In this document: piece after piece, positions 53,093-64,000 of the stretch
How positions within the stretch are numbered: the first letter of the stretch is position 1
Layout of the letters: every line of letters begins with the position of its first letter
Assembly (NCBI GenBank): GCA_014529385.2
Contig: CM043948.1
Coordinates: 78,354,291 to 78,418,290 of the forward strand
DNA length: 64,000 nucleotides
Direction: 5' to 3'
DNA from: Adiantum capillus-veneris
Lineage: Eukaryota > Streptophyta > Polypodiopsida > Polypodiales > Pteridaceae
Made by a program: the position numbers and the translations under genes
The notes under the pieces: model-generated
What the model was told of the DNA's origin: nothing
What the model saw: only the letters and a program-made list of their open reading frames with translations
The model's database searches: none

Positions 53093-55885
53093 ATGTGTGT
53101 GTGGCTGTTTTAAACTAATACTTAAAACACAAAAGAACTTATTAGTTCAAAAGACACGTGGCTTTAGGCAAAGTAGAAGGAATAGAACAAAAACGACTCA
53201 GTCTTTGATTCATTTTTGCACATCACAATGAGAATGAGGCATCATTCTAGTGATCTGTATATAATTTTTTTAAAGAACAATTGATACTAAAGTGACAGAG
53301 GACAATTATGTTAGTGACGGATATCAGCCAAGCCAAAAAGATCTTAAGTAAAGATAGAGTCCTCACTTGCATCCATATAAACAAGACAACAAATTCAATA
53401 GGCTTCAATACATATTACAGTTGTCAACAAAACTATCAGTTGTTATCACAACTTGACCAAAATTCTAAGAGAGTAGGTCATCCAAGAAACCCTAATTTAA
53501 ACCTTCCATAGGGTATAATATTTCCAAGCTCAATGTAGGAAGTCTTAATATCGCTATACTAGCAAGGCATTTTGAGCCAACAGAAGTTCCAGCATAGCTA
53601 GGTCACATGACTCTCTTATTTTTTAAGTAAAGGATCTGTATTCCTATACAAAATCCATCAATGAAAGCATTAGGGGCTAGCAATGTTCTCAGCCTAACAC
53701 GAGTTGAGACTCATAATTAATACCTGGATATATTATCTAGGGGAAAGCAATTCTAGACCAAAACAAGCCCAACCCTTGGTTAAGTTCGGACTAACATGAG
53801 TCAAAATTCATAACTAATACCAGTTATATTATCTAGGGGAAGCCCGCTCTAGACCAAAGCAAGCCTAGCCCTTGGTTAAGCTCATACTAGAGTAAGCTTA
53901 AAGTATCAAGCCATCCTCGCTTTTCAAGTTCAAAGTGGGTACTATCATGTAGTGATGTGAAAAACTAAGAACCAGCCTATTCAAGGCTTCCATATTTACA
54001 GATTTTGAGATTTCCAAAGTATTTCATCTATGTTGATATGTGACACATGCAAAATTCTAGACATTATCATCAAAACCATAAATGCTACACCTAGTAAGTC
54101 AAGCTCCATAGGGGATTGTGACTGCCTAGTTAAAGAGACAGAGGGTTAAGTCCTGCAAATTTTCTCCAATACCAAAGGGAAAAGGTAGACTAGATTCAAT
54201 GAAGTCTTTCAGAAATTCAATAGAGATCAGCTCAAAAAAGTTTCCACCCCACCATTAGCTTATCAACGCAATCAACCAGTCAAAGCATTAAGATTCGCAT
54301 GGAATATATTTATCCTTCGATAGCTAGAAACAAAAAAGGATCCAGCATTAAGCCACCATTAATCAGTCAAGGCAAAAATAGTTTAGCTATATATATATTT
54401 TTTAAATCCATCATCAACCAGTATTACAATATCAACAAAATTCTGCAAAACCAATCCAAGCAACAGAGACTACCATCCTCCACTTTTCGGAATTTACTTG
54501 GGAGATTTTTAAACACCTGTCAAGCACTACAGTAGAAGTAGGCAAGGCCCTTTATGAAAAACCAGGTAGAGTTTTTTTTTAAAACCCATCAGTTCAGCCT
54601 CAGCCACCAATAGGGCAAAAGACTTTATTCCAAAAGCTAGAGGAGAATGTTAAAACACATTTTAGTGTAAACAGTATCAAAATCAAATCATGGCAACCAC
54701 AGTTTACACAATAATTAGTTATCAAAAGATTTTGGCCTTGACCAATCCAGGCAGCACAGACCAACCTTATCCCATTAGTTTTTCATGATGCTGCAGACAT
54801 CATCAATAATTTCAATAATGCAGTCAGTGAGCTAGTAAGCAAACCACGCACCTCATTTCATCACATGCAGGGCCAGACAAAATTCAAGGCTAAGTGAGAG
54901 GAAAATAACCCTCATTCATAGAAATAGGAAACCCTTAAACTAGTGGAGAAAATCCCATCAGCATTTAGACGAGCACAAAAAAAGTATGCATTAGCAAGAG
55001 GAGCTTCAACTTTAGCATCGAGTCCAGTAGCAGGGTCCAAATATCCCCAAGGAGTGCCAGAAGTTGGGTATGTTTTTGTCATTTAGTATAGGGGAGATCC
55101 TCCAAATCAACAACATAGGTGCACGATGTACTGTTGGAGGGGAAACCATGATGTTATTGAGGAGAGAAAATGAATACAGTCGGTGAACAAGCCAGGTTGT
55201 AGGCTTGGGGTAGATTCAAGAGAGGAGATGTATATGGTAGGGGGGTAAGCCAAGGTTGGATTTGTTGTAAAAACCAAAGAAGAGACGCCATGACTACATG
55301 GAGGTAGCCCAACGAAACGGTGGAAGAAAATCATTAAAGGCACGACACATCATATTTGGGGGGGGGGGGGGGGGGGTGTCCTTAAAGGGATTGTACCCTA
55401 ATTATGCCAGGGTCATTATGATATTGAGTATTAAGTGTTTTTAGGGGAGTATTCCTACCAACTACAGAGTGACATCACAGTGCAAGCATGCTTAGGGGTG
55501 CATACATCCAAGTGCATATAAACCCTAGCGCTATAAGCCGGAAATGGATTTCGGCCTAAAGGAGAGTTGCAAATTTTTAGCTTTAAGTGGAAGGTTCCAT
55601 CGGCCCAAATTGCTTAAAGGGTCATGTATGGCGAGTTCGATCTAGTGCATATAGGTACGATATTATAGGCTATCTGATAATATCTTATGAAATAGTTTAG
55701 AGGTAGGCTCCACTAACCAGAGTCTATTATGTCTTTTACTTATTTAAGTTGAGCCTTCCACAAGACAATATAACCATTAGATCCCATTATTAAGACCAAA
55801 GTAGGAGTGACGTGTGTGTGGATTCTGTAAGAAGCAACCCATGCAGATTAAAGTGGTCAAGTGTGTGTGTGTGTGTGTGTGTGTG
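53093..55885. repeat. 2.7-kb direct duplication, copy 1
   Basis: Same orientation as 56502-59155. Both copies begin at a short TG tract followed by GTTTTAAACTA and end in a (TG)n tract. Copy 1 has 926 bp (53768-54693) absent from copy 2. It contains a G run of 19 (55358-55376). No gene recognised in either copy. Confidence 0.88.
53697..53888. repeat. 96-bp tandem duplication within copy 1
   Basis: Two diverged units share TATATTATCTAGGGGAA and CCCTTGGTTAAG. Copy 2 retains only part of one unit. Confidence 0.8.
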
Positions 55886-56501
55886 CGCGCCCACCCTAAC
55901 CTAGGTACCATACTCAATTAGTTGACATTAGGCCCATTGAGTATGGGCCTACTGCCTCATCAAGTCGATGAGAGTCAAGTTTGAAGTAAAAGAGTAGTAG
56001 CAAAGCACAAAATCCATGAGTCTTATTGGAGCAATAAGTGAGAATGTTAACAATGAGGGTTATACTCCACTTGGAGTTTTAAGGCTTTGTTAGCCAGTAA
56101 AATATAGTACGGATTTTGTTTGAACTAAGTCGTAGAGGTTTGCCATGCTTATAACAACTCAATGGATAGTCTTCAACGAGTCATCCAACCAAGAGTAGTC
56201 TATTTACCAATAAAAATGATCTTGAAATCATAAGAATCGACATAATTAAACAAGGGTAAGTAATTTTGGATCAACTTGGAACCTGAAACCAGTAGAGTCA
56301 AGAATACAGTTGTTGTGAGAGCAGGAATCCAATCTATAGACAAGAAAAAACCACCTAACACCTATCAACCTAAAACCACCTAACACCTATCAACCTAAAA
56401 CGAAATTATCAACAGTGGGTTGATCCAAACCTATAGGCAAGAATCTATAAAGTCAATGTCCTGGTTACCCAACAAGCTGGTGGAAACCTTGTGTGTAGGA
56501 C
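55886..56501. other. Spacer between the two copies
   Basis: About 615 bp with no gene. It holds a short tandem repeat near 56350-56400 (CCACCTAACACCTATCAACC twice). Confidence 0.6.
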
Positions 56502-59115
56502 GTGTGTGTTGTTGTTTTAAACTAGTACTTAAAACACAAAAGAACATATTAGTTCAAAAGATAGCTGGTTTTAGACAAAGTACAAGGAATAGCACAAAAA
56601 TGACTCAGTCTTTGATTCATTTTTGCACATCATAATGAGAATGAGACATCATTCTAGTGATTTGTATATAAAAAGTATTAAGAACAATTAATACTAAAGT
56701 GGCAGAGGTCAATTATTTTGGTGACGGATAGCAACCAACAAGCCAAAAAGGTCCTTAGTAAAGATAGAGTCCTCACTTGCATCCATATAAACAAGACAAC
56801 AGATTTGTTAGCCTTCAATACGTATTACAGGTGTCAACAAAACTATCAATTTCTATCCATGTCCTACTGAAAACTTTTTCAAAATTATACCTACTATCCA
56901 TGAAGAGTTAAATTCACCAAGTATTCATTTTGAGTAATGATGCTGTCTCACCTGAAGGACATTACTCCAAAAATGTGTGTTTCAAAATTCTCTATAGTGT
57001 TGTGATTAGAAGGCCATCATCCCTTTCAATCCAAGTGGTATCTTTATAATATGTTGTAAAAGTAGCTAGTTAGCCCATTTTTAAAAGGAAATTATACATA
57101 ATAACTAGATTAAATTTTGATCAAAAGGACATCATCTCTTCTGATCCAAGTGTCTTATCCATTTCTAATCCCATGAAGCTGCCCCCCTTTTTTTACAAGC
57201 TTTCAGATTTTCTTGTTCTGTAAAAACATAAAAAATGATATGACAATATCTTAGTCCAAACCATCAATGGGGCAATATTTTGGGGTAGACTTTTTTACTA
57301 AAACTAATTACAGTTAAAAAGTGTTTTAACCCTATAATTCATGTGTTATAAGTGTTATAAGAAAGATCCTCAACCAGCTCCTAACTAACCACTTAGTAAG
57401 GTCCATTCATAATGTTAAAAAAGAAATGCTAACCACCACCCATTAATGTAGGTGGCACTATATGCCATGTAGAGCTTACAACTGAGGAATAAATTTATCG
57501 GTTTGAGCTAGTAAAACCATAACACTCAACATGCATTGCTTTCAATATGCCTTATATCCAAAACCAAGTCACTAATACAAAAAAATTGTTAATAGCTAGG
57601 TATCACAACTTGACAAAAATCCTAAGAGAGTAGGTGTTCCAGGAAACCCTAATTTAAACCTTCCATAGGGTATAATATTTCCAAGCTCAATGTAGGAAGT
57701 CTTAATATCGCTATACTAGCAAGGCATTTGAGCCAACAGAAGTTCCAGCATTGCTAGGTCACATGACTCTCTTATTTTTCAAGTAAAGGATCGGTATTCC
57801 TATAAACAATCAATCGATGAAAGCATTAGGGGCTAGCAGTGTTCTCAGCCTAACACGAGTTGAGACTCATAATTAATACCTGGCTATATTATCTAGGGGA
57901 AGGCAGTTCTAGACCAAAACAAGTCCTGCAACCACAGTCTACACAGTAATTAGTTATTAAAAGATTGTGGCCTTTACCAATCCAAGCAGCAGAGAACAAC
58001 CTTATCCCCTTAAATTTCCATAATGCAGACATCATCAATAATTTCAATAATGCAGTTAGTGAGCCACTAAGAAAACCACGCACCTCATTTCATCTCATGA
58101 AAGGCCAAAAAAAAATCAAGGCTAAGTGAGGAAAAAATAACCCTCACTTTCATAGAATACGCACCCTTAAGCTAGTGGAGAAAATCCCATCATCATCTAG
58201 ACCAGCACGACAAAAGTATACATCAGCAAGAGGACCTTCAAGTTCAGCAACAACGAGTCTAGAATTAGGGTCCAAATATCCCAAAAAGGAGTGCCATTAG
58301 TTGAGTGTGTTTTTGTCATTTAGTATAGGGGAGATCCTCCAAATCAACAATGAAGGTGCACCACGTATTGCTGGAGGGGAAACCATGATGTTATTGAGGA
58401 GAGCATATGAATACAGTTGGTGAATAAGCCAAGCTGTAGGCTTGGGTAGATTCAAGAGAGGAGTTGTATACGGTAGGGGGGTAAGCCAAGGTTGGCTTTG
58501 CTATAAAAACCGGGAAGAGACGCCATGACTACATAGAAGCAGCCCCACCAAATGGTGGGAGAAAATCATTAAAGGCATGAAACATCATATTTGGGGGGGG
58601 GGGGGGGGGTCCTTAAAGGGATTGTACCCTAATTATTCCAAGGTCATTATACCCATTGACTAATTAGTGGTTTTAGGGGAGTATTCCTACCAACTGCAGA
58701 GTGACATTACGTGGAAGCATGCTTAGGGGTGCATACATCCAAGTGCATATAAACCCTAGTGCTATAAGCTAGAAAAGGGGTTTCGGCCTAAAGGAGATCA
58801 ATTGCAAATTTTAAGCTTTAAGTGGAAGGTTCCATCGACCGAAACTGCTCAAAGGGTCATGTATGGAGAGTTCCATCTAGTGCATATAGGTACGATATTC
58901 CAGACGATCTGGTAATATCATATGAAACAATTTAGAGGTAGGATCCACTATCCAAAGTCTATCATGCCATTTACTTATTCAAGTTGAGAATTACACAAGA
59001 TAGTATGACCATTAGATCCCATTATTAAGACCAAAGTAGGAGTGAAGTGTGTGTAGATTCAGTAAGAAGCAACCGAGGTAAATTAAAGTGACCAAGTGTG
59101 TGTGTGTGTGAGTGA

Positions 59116-59155
<40 letters not shown>
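56502..59155. repeat. 2.7-kb direct duplication, copy 2
   Basis: Colinear with copy 1 except for the missing 926 bp and an additional 743-bp block at 56858-57600. It carries a G run of 17 (58593-58609). Confidence 0.88.
56858..57600. mobile_element. 743-bp insertion in copy 2, unclassified
   Basis: Present only in copy 2 and flanked by TATC (56854-56857 and 57601-57604). Copy 1 has a single TATC at the site (TTGTTATCACAAC). No terminal inverted repeat or coding capacity seen. It could be an insertion, or less simply a deletion from copy 1. Confidence 0.45.
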
Positions 59156-59181
<26 letters not shown>

Positions 59182-59182
59182 T
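59098..59182. repeat. (GT)n(GA)n microsatellite
   Basis: Compound simple repeat at the right edge of copy 2. A similar (GT)n tract ends copy 1 (55861-55885). Confidence 0.93.
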
Positions 59183-59376
59183 GCATTCTTGATAAGCGAG
59201 CAGGGATCCAAGGTACAATGAGCACGAAGAGGATTTTGAGGGGTGTGTGTGTGTGTTTTCACACTCTTCGCAAGAGGGTGTTACCAAGTTATGTAATCTT
59301 CTACTGCACTTGCAAGTTATAGTGTTGCCAGAGAGGTTAGTGAACATGCAACCTAATAATAGAACATGAGTGGACC

Positions 59377-59603
59377 ATAGAGTATGAGTAAATCATTAGT
59401 TAAGATAGGTAGTTTTAGGTGAAATCTACCTAGCTAAGAGATATCTAAACCATACCCAGCTTGGGAAGATCAATGGGGTAATATGGGAAGAGGGGAGCAT
59501 CCCTGCATGCACCAAGGGGATCATAGAGTATGAGTAAATCATTAGTCAAGATAGGTAGTTTTAGGTGAAAGCTACTCAACTAAGAGGTATCTAAACCACA
59601 CCA
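59377..59603. repeat. Short direct duplication, 146-bp spacing
   Basis: CATAGAGTATGAGTAAATCA and about 60 following bases occur at 59377 and again at 59522, ending near CTAAACCA in both. Confidence 0.8.
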
Positions 59604-59994
59604 AGGGGACTTAGAGCAGAATTGACGGGAGGAAAGCCTCTAAGCAAGGCTTACGGCATTTGGGTGAAAATAACGCGGGTGTGATTAAAGTTTACTACCC
59701 TAAATTGTGTGTAGTTAGGTAGCATATGTATCCAAGCCTACACAGATGGAACACATGGTTCTCAAGAATCATTGACGCTTGTTGAGGAAGATGATTCAAA
59801 ATCTCAGCCATATTAACAATGGAAACATAGAAGGTAGGTGCAATGACACCTACTCAATACTTTTCATCACATATACAGATCTTGTTTTTTACATTGGGTA
59901 TGCCTTTTTGAATGTCACCTTGTTCCATTTTTGCTTGGTTAACCCTCATCTCCTCTCTGCTTGTGTGTCCATGCACCTCATATGTGTATTTCTC

Positions 59995-60122
59995 AACACA
60001 CACACGCACACACGCACACGCACACATGCACGTGCACGTGCGTGCACACACACACACACACACTCACTCACACGTGCACGTGTACGTGTGCACACACACA
60101 CACACACTCACTCACACACACA
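59995..60122. repeat. (CA)n microsatellite with CACGTG blocks
   Basis: Alternating purine-pyrimidine run with two interspersed GCACGTGCACGTG-type blocks. Frames here (His-Thr repeats) are artefacts. Confidence 0.93.
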
Positions 60123-60338
60123 TTGCTTGGAGATTTTGTTGTCGTGTTCAAGGGATGATATCAAATACACTACATTAGGCATCTACTATGCCCTCTTAGG
60201 TTTAACACAACTATTGAAATCCTCATGATAGATCATATGGCAAAGGTTATATGTATGCACATTTTTAGGAGGATGGCAAGGCATCAAAACATCCTGTACG
60301 ACCTCAAGCTACTTTTTATGTATGCGATAAAAGTGGTA

Positions 60339-60626
60339 GGGTGAAAGCATGTTAACCTGTCATGCTTTTTCATGTCACGGACAATTCTAACTAGCACAAT
60401 TTTGACATATGCTAACTAGTACAATAACTTAAGCTACATCTCCAAGATCTATGACATATGATATATCAATAGAAAGCACTTGAAACAAGGAATCCAAATG
60501 TACAACCTCCGACAAATTTTGATATTATTTGTAAAAAATTTACCGGACGCCCAACTTTTCGAAGATGTGCTAACTTGAAACTGCTAACTAGCACAAAAAG
60601 CGCGGCAGGTTAACATGCTTTCACCC
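60339..60626. mobile_element. MITE with 21-bp perfect terminal inverted repeats
   Basis: 288 bp. Left end GGGTGAAAGCATGTTAACCTG, right end its exact reverse complement (60606-60626). The inverted repeat extends imperfectly to about 32 bp (to GCTTTTT). GGTA flanks both sides (60335-60338, 60627-60630). No coding capacity. The superfamily is not clear from a 4-bp duplication. Confidence 0.88.
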
Positions 60627-60801
60627 GGTAGTAAATTAGCTTATTCAAAAATTGATTGGAGTCATCCCAAACCTGAGATAAATGATCTACACACTTACAT
60701 GTAGACTTGCTGATTTTGCAAGTGCCTAGCTTGAAAAAAACCCCTTTATGAGTAATAGACATTTTTGCAATAGGTTTGAACTCTTAAAGCATGCATATGT
60801 G

Positions 60802-61055
60802 AGGCTATGCCTACAATGTCTAGTTTAGTTTGATCTTGACTTGCTAGCTTTGCAAAAATGGAAACTTGCATCACATGTAGCTTTAGTGTAGATACCTAGT
60901 ACACTGATCTACATGAACCTATAGTTTGAGGCTATGCCTACTAAATTTGGTTTATTTAGAGCTTGACCTTCTAGCTTTGCAAAAATGGAAATTTGCATTA
61001 CTTGTAGCTTTAGTGTCAATATCTAGTATGACGATCTACATGAACCTATAGTTTG
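60802..61055. repeat. 127-bp tandem duplication
   Basis: Two units starting AGGCTATGCCTAC (60802 and 60929), both containing CTAGCTTTGCAAAAATGGAA and ending GAACCTATAGTTTG. Confidence 0.88.
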
Positions 61056-61878
61056 ACGTTCATATGAGCTAATATTTTGGTTGCTACCTACGTGCTACCT
61101 ATCTATAAGAGACGTGTGTATCTCAAAGCTGGTGTAGAGGATCTAAAAGGTTAAGCAACATGTCATTTTTTTCATCATAAGTTTTTGTCCATCTATTGTG
61201 ATACGGAAGCTAGTTGGTATCTAGCTCCTTACTCTTATAGCTTTTGTTGCTTTTTTGGTGATAGGAGTTAGATATTGTTTATGATTTAAGTGAACCTAAT
61301 TTTTTTCCTTTTTGAGACAAGAGATGGAAGTATATTTTTGAAATATGATTATATTTGGATTTGGTTGATCTAGACATTTTGATTTCCATACAAGGTTTGA
61401 ATTTAGCTTTGATTTTACATACTTGTTATATAAAACAAAGGTGGTTTTAGGGTATTTGGAATTTCATGATTGTAGCTAGAAACATGAGAGGTACATTCTA
61501 TTGGTTGTCTATAAGTAGAATAGCTTTGACGTTATTTGGATATGATAATTTACTATTTGAATTAATCCATAAAACCTCATGTCAAGAGCTCATGGGAGAT
61601 AGTTACGAGATTGATTCTTTTGAAAATATCTCCCTCGGGAAAGAGAAACAAGATGCTACCAAAAGTTGTGTTAAAATTGGTTTTTAAAGCATGTAAACAT
61701 AAATGAGAACGTGGTAATGGGGTTATATTTGACATTTTTGCATGCACATGGTTTTTGCATTCACTTATGGCTGCATAGGGAGAAATTGCAGATGAAATGA
61801 ACTAAAAGATTGTGGGATGGATGTCTATCCTCACTCCTATCTTATTGTAGATTTAGCGAGAACCAAGATTAAATTATC
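61056..61878. other. AT-rich unassigned DNA
   Basis: Nothing recognised. The plus frame at 61466-61684 has no motif and ordinary AT-rich composition. Confidence 0.45.
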
Positions 61879-62850
61879 AATCCATGGGACAAAGCTAACT
61901 CGAGTAGTGCATAGAGGCTACAAGAGGTTTTCAATCTCTCGAAAAACAACAAACAACTCGCATCTAACTCAAGCTACACTCAAGTGACTGAAATCAGTCG
62001 CTCATCGGCAAACAATTCACATTTGTTACAACATCAAATGACATCCAAATGTAACGAAACTTCTAACACATGTTTAAAAGACCTAAGCACACATGCTTAT
62101 GGTCTCAAATCCCACTTTAGGTCAAGTGCCAAAATCGCAATTATTTACAGCAGTGGATTTTTGACCTAGTCGTTTTCGACCCAAAATGCACCTAAATGCT
62201 TAGCAATGATGCCCCAATACCCAGCCTATGCTTAGTTTTTGATTTTGAAGTGTAAATTCCTACTTATGATGAAATTAGGCCATGAGTCGGCGACGCCAAA
62301 AGCTACAAAATACCATGATGTGTTTATGTCAATGTGTGGAGCTCTTACCTGTGGTTGCAATGCAACAAACGCTACTGCAATGTGACAACCGGGGAGGGAG
62401 TAGGAAGCGCGAGAAGGAGAGAAGTGAGCGCCGTTAGCTCACGCTGTGTATTTCATTATCCAAAACTTGATAATAACTTACAAAAATTGCCTATGCTTAG
62501 TTTTTTATTTTGAAGTGTAAATTCCTACTTATGATGAAATTAGGACGCGAGTCGGCGACGCCAAAAGCTACAAAATACCATGATGTGTTTACGTCAATGC
62601 GTGGAGCTCTTACCTGTGGTTGAAATGCAACAAACGCTACTGCAATGTGACAACCGGGGAGGGAGTAGGAAGCGCGAGAAGGAGAGAAGTGAGCACGGTT
62701 AGCTCACGCTCTGTATTTCATTATCCAAAACTTGATAATAACTTACAAAAATTGGCTTTTATATCTTAGCCAAGGTTTATGGTGGTCAAAACTAATAATC
62801 TGGGAGCTCTAACTAAAGATGGGTAATGATAGGTTGATACAATCTGGAAG
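61879..62850 (-). repeat. LTR-like repeat, inverted copy, with 265-bp tandem duplication
   Basis: Reverse complement of 22129-22857. The segments 62224-62488 and 62489-62753 are tandem copies of the transcript-start/leader half. Each retains the consensus splice donor CAG|GTAAGAGC on the minus strand. The TATA-like sequence is present only once, near 62757-62766. No element coding region adjoins it, so it may be a solo LTR. Confidence 0.65.
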
Positions 62851-62852
62851 CT

Positions 62853-64000
62853 TGTAACATTTAATGGTCTAGTAACTTCTGTGTAGAAGAAAATAGCATA
62901 AACATAGTGAGCAAGTCATTAGGATAGCTTCCTAATGAGAATAACAAGAGTGCTTGGGTGGAGAGAGCAACAAAAATCATAACACCTAGTTAGATATCAT
63001 GAACAATACTTCAAAAGAGAGAGAAATTAAGCAATTGACTACAATTGAGGACCGGATTTGCATGGAGCCGGTCCCCCCTCCAAAAGGCTTTGTATTATGA
63101 TTTCTCCCATCAAGAGAGACATTTTACAATACAAATTCTTGTGTTCCTTCAATAATAGCTAGTACAATGAAGATGGAAACTTCATGAACTATGAAAAACA
63201 CTTATCAAACAAACACAACATCAACTCCCTCACGGTCTCAGACCCAAGACCTCACACACCTTCGAAGATGGTGAGAGCTAGCGGGGTATGAGAGTAGATT
63301 GAGAGGAAGAAGGAGTATTCTTACAAGAAAGATGTACATCTCCTCATATTAGTATAGCTTAACTTAGTAATTCGCATGGTAGAGGAGATGAGCATGCATT
63401 AAAGCTTGGATCTTGGTTGGATTTGCATCACAAAGCAAAGAGGTTTTGGTGTTGGCCTTCCTTCTCACAAGCTTGGAGTAGGTGATAATCTTTCCATTAA
63501 AGCTTGAGAAGGAGAGAGAGTCTTCTTACTCCACACATGAGCTAGTGTGAGTGTGTGTGTGATATTTCCTTGCAAAAATCAGGCCCCTCTCTCTCTCTTG
63601 GTCGACCCCTCTTGCTATTTGCTCTTGCTAGCATCCTATTGGACCTCCCAGACACTTCAAGCCCTAGTTTCTACTCCTCTTTACCCCTTTAGAAAAAGCA
63701 CTCAAGCTACTGTACCCGTGGCTCGAATACCCTTAAATGAAAGAAATAGAAGAGAGGGTCGTTCAACACCAAAACAACACCAACTCCTGTCAAGCTTCTA
63801 ATAGCTCAATAGTGGTTAAGCCGTAGGAAAGCCCTGTAGGACTCCACTATTAAGACCATAGCTCTCAACGGTGATGCCCCGTTAACTGCACAAAGGCAGG
63901 CGCACTGCAAGGCTGAAAAATCCCTATTCTACTTACTCACATGCAATTAATAGTACCAACCATTTATAGCTAGCTTGAGGACCTCCCTTCTTGAGCAAGA
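62853..64000 (-). mobile_element. Internally deleted relative of element 3, runs off the window
   Basis: 62853-63650 matches the first 800 bp of the element 3 LTR (TGTAACATTTAATGG start). It then joins at about 63650 to sequence matching the element 3 untranslated leader (34505-34848). The rest of the LTR and all of gag-pol are missing. A second LTR is expected about 40 bp beyond the window end. Confidence 0.82.

Noticed and set aside
59012-60178. Open frames over CA/GT repeats
   Set aside because: His-Thr and Cys-Val repeats are translations of microsatellites.
1-64000. tRNA, rRNA or other structured RNA genes
   Set aside because: No cloverleaf with conserved T-loop or rRNA segments was noticed; the TGGTATCAGAGC matches are primer sites of LTR elements.

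Overview
The window looks like a repeat-rich, gene-poor stretch of land-plant nuclear DNA. The evidence is a Ty3/gypsy family with a Tat/Athila-like FMDDF reverse transcriptase motif and a second, cellular-type RNase H, a chromodomain gypsy element, a Ty1/copia element with an initiator-Met tRNA primer site, spliceosomal introns, microsatellites and AT-rich decayed intergenic DNA. The species cannot be named from the sequence. Most of the 64 kb is LTR retrotransposons of different ages inserted into one another and into older genes.

Layout: 1.2-4.84 kb holds, on the minus strand, a PIF1-type DNA helicase pseudogene followed by a multi-exon gene with a GIY-YIG nuclease domain. This pair does not match any element I can name and is the best candidate for something undescribed. 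From 4.84 to 19.9 kb lies a plus-strand gypsy element that lacks its 5' LTR and is split by a full-length element of the same family in the opposite orientation (8854-17562, 4-bp target duplication ACGT). 20.0-24.6 kb is decayed plus-strand coding DNA around an LTR-like repeat, with a recognisable gypsy gag fragment at 24.5 kb. 27.5-36.5 kb is a complete but mutated chromovirus on the minus strand.

From 37.7 to 49.6 kb is a broken protein-kinase-like gene (minus strand). It is split in its coding sequence by a pol-less gypsy derivative (38956-49020), whose 5' LTR is in turn split by a copia element (43154-48900). The order of events is therefore kinase gene, then gypsy derivative, then copia. 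49.6-62.8 kb has no recognisable gene. It contains degenerate tandem repeats, a cluster of GATC-centred palindromes, a 2.7-kb sequence present twice and bounded by TG tracts, microsatellites, a 288-bp MITE and an inverted second copy of the 22-kb LTR-like repeat. The window ends inside an internally deleted relative of the 27.5-kb chromovirus.

Almost no element looks able to move by itself. The copia pol frame is open for about 1,180 codons but carries Lys in place of the catalytic integrase Glu. The chromovirus has lost the second Asp of its reverse transcriptase active site. The nested gypsy element carries at least one frameshift and several nonsense codons. Identifications are by motif reading, without database search.
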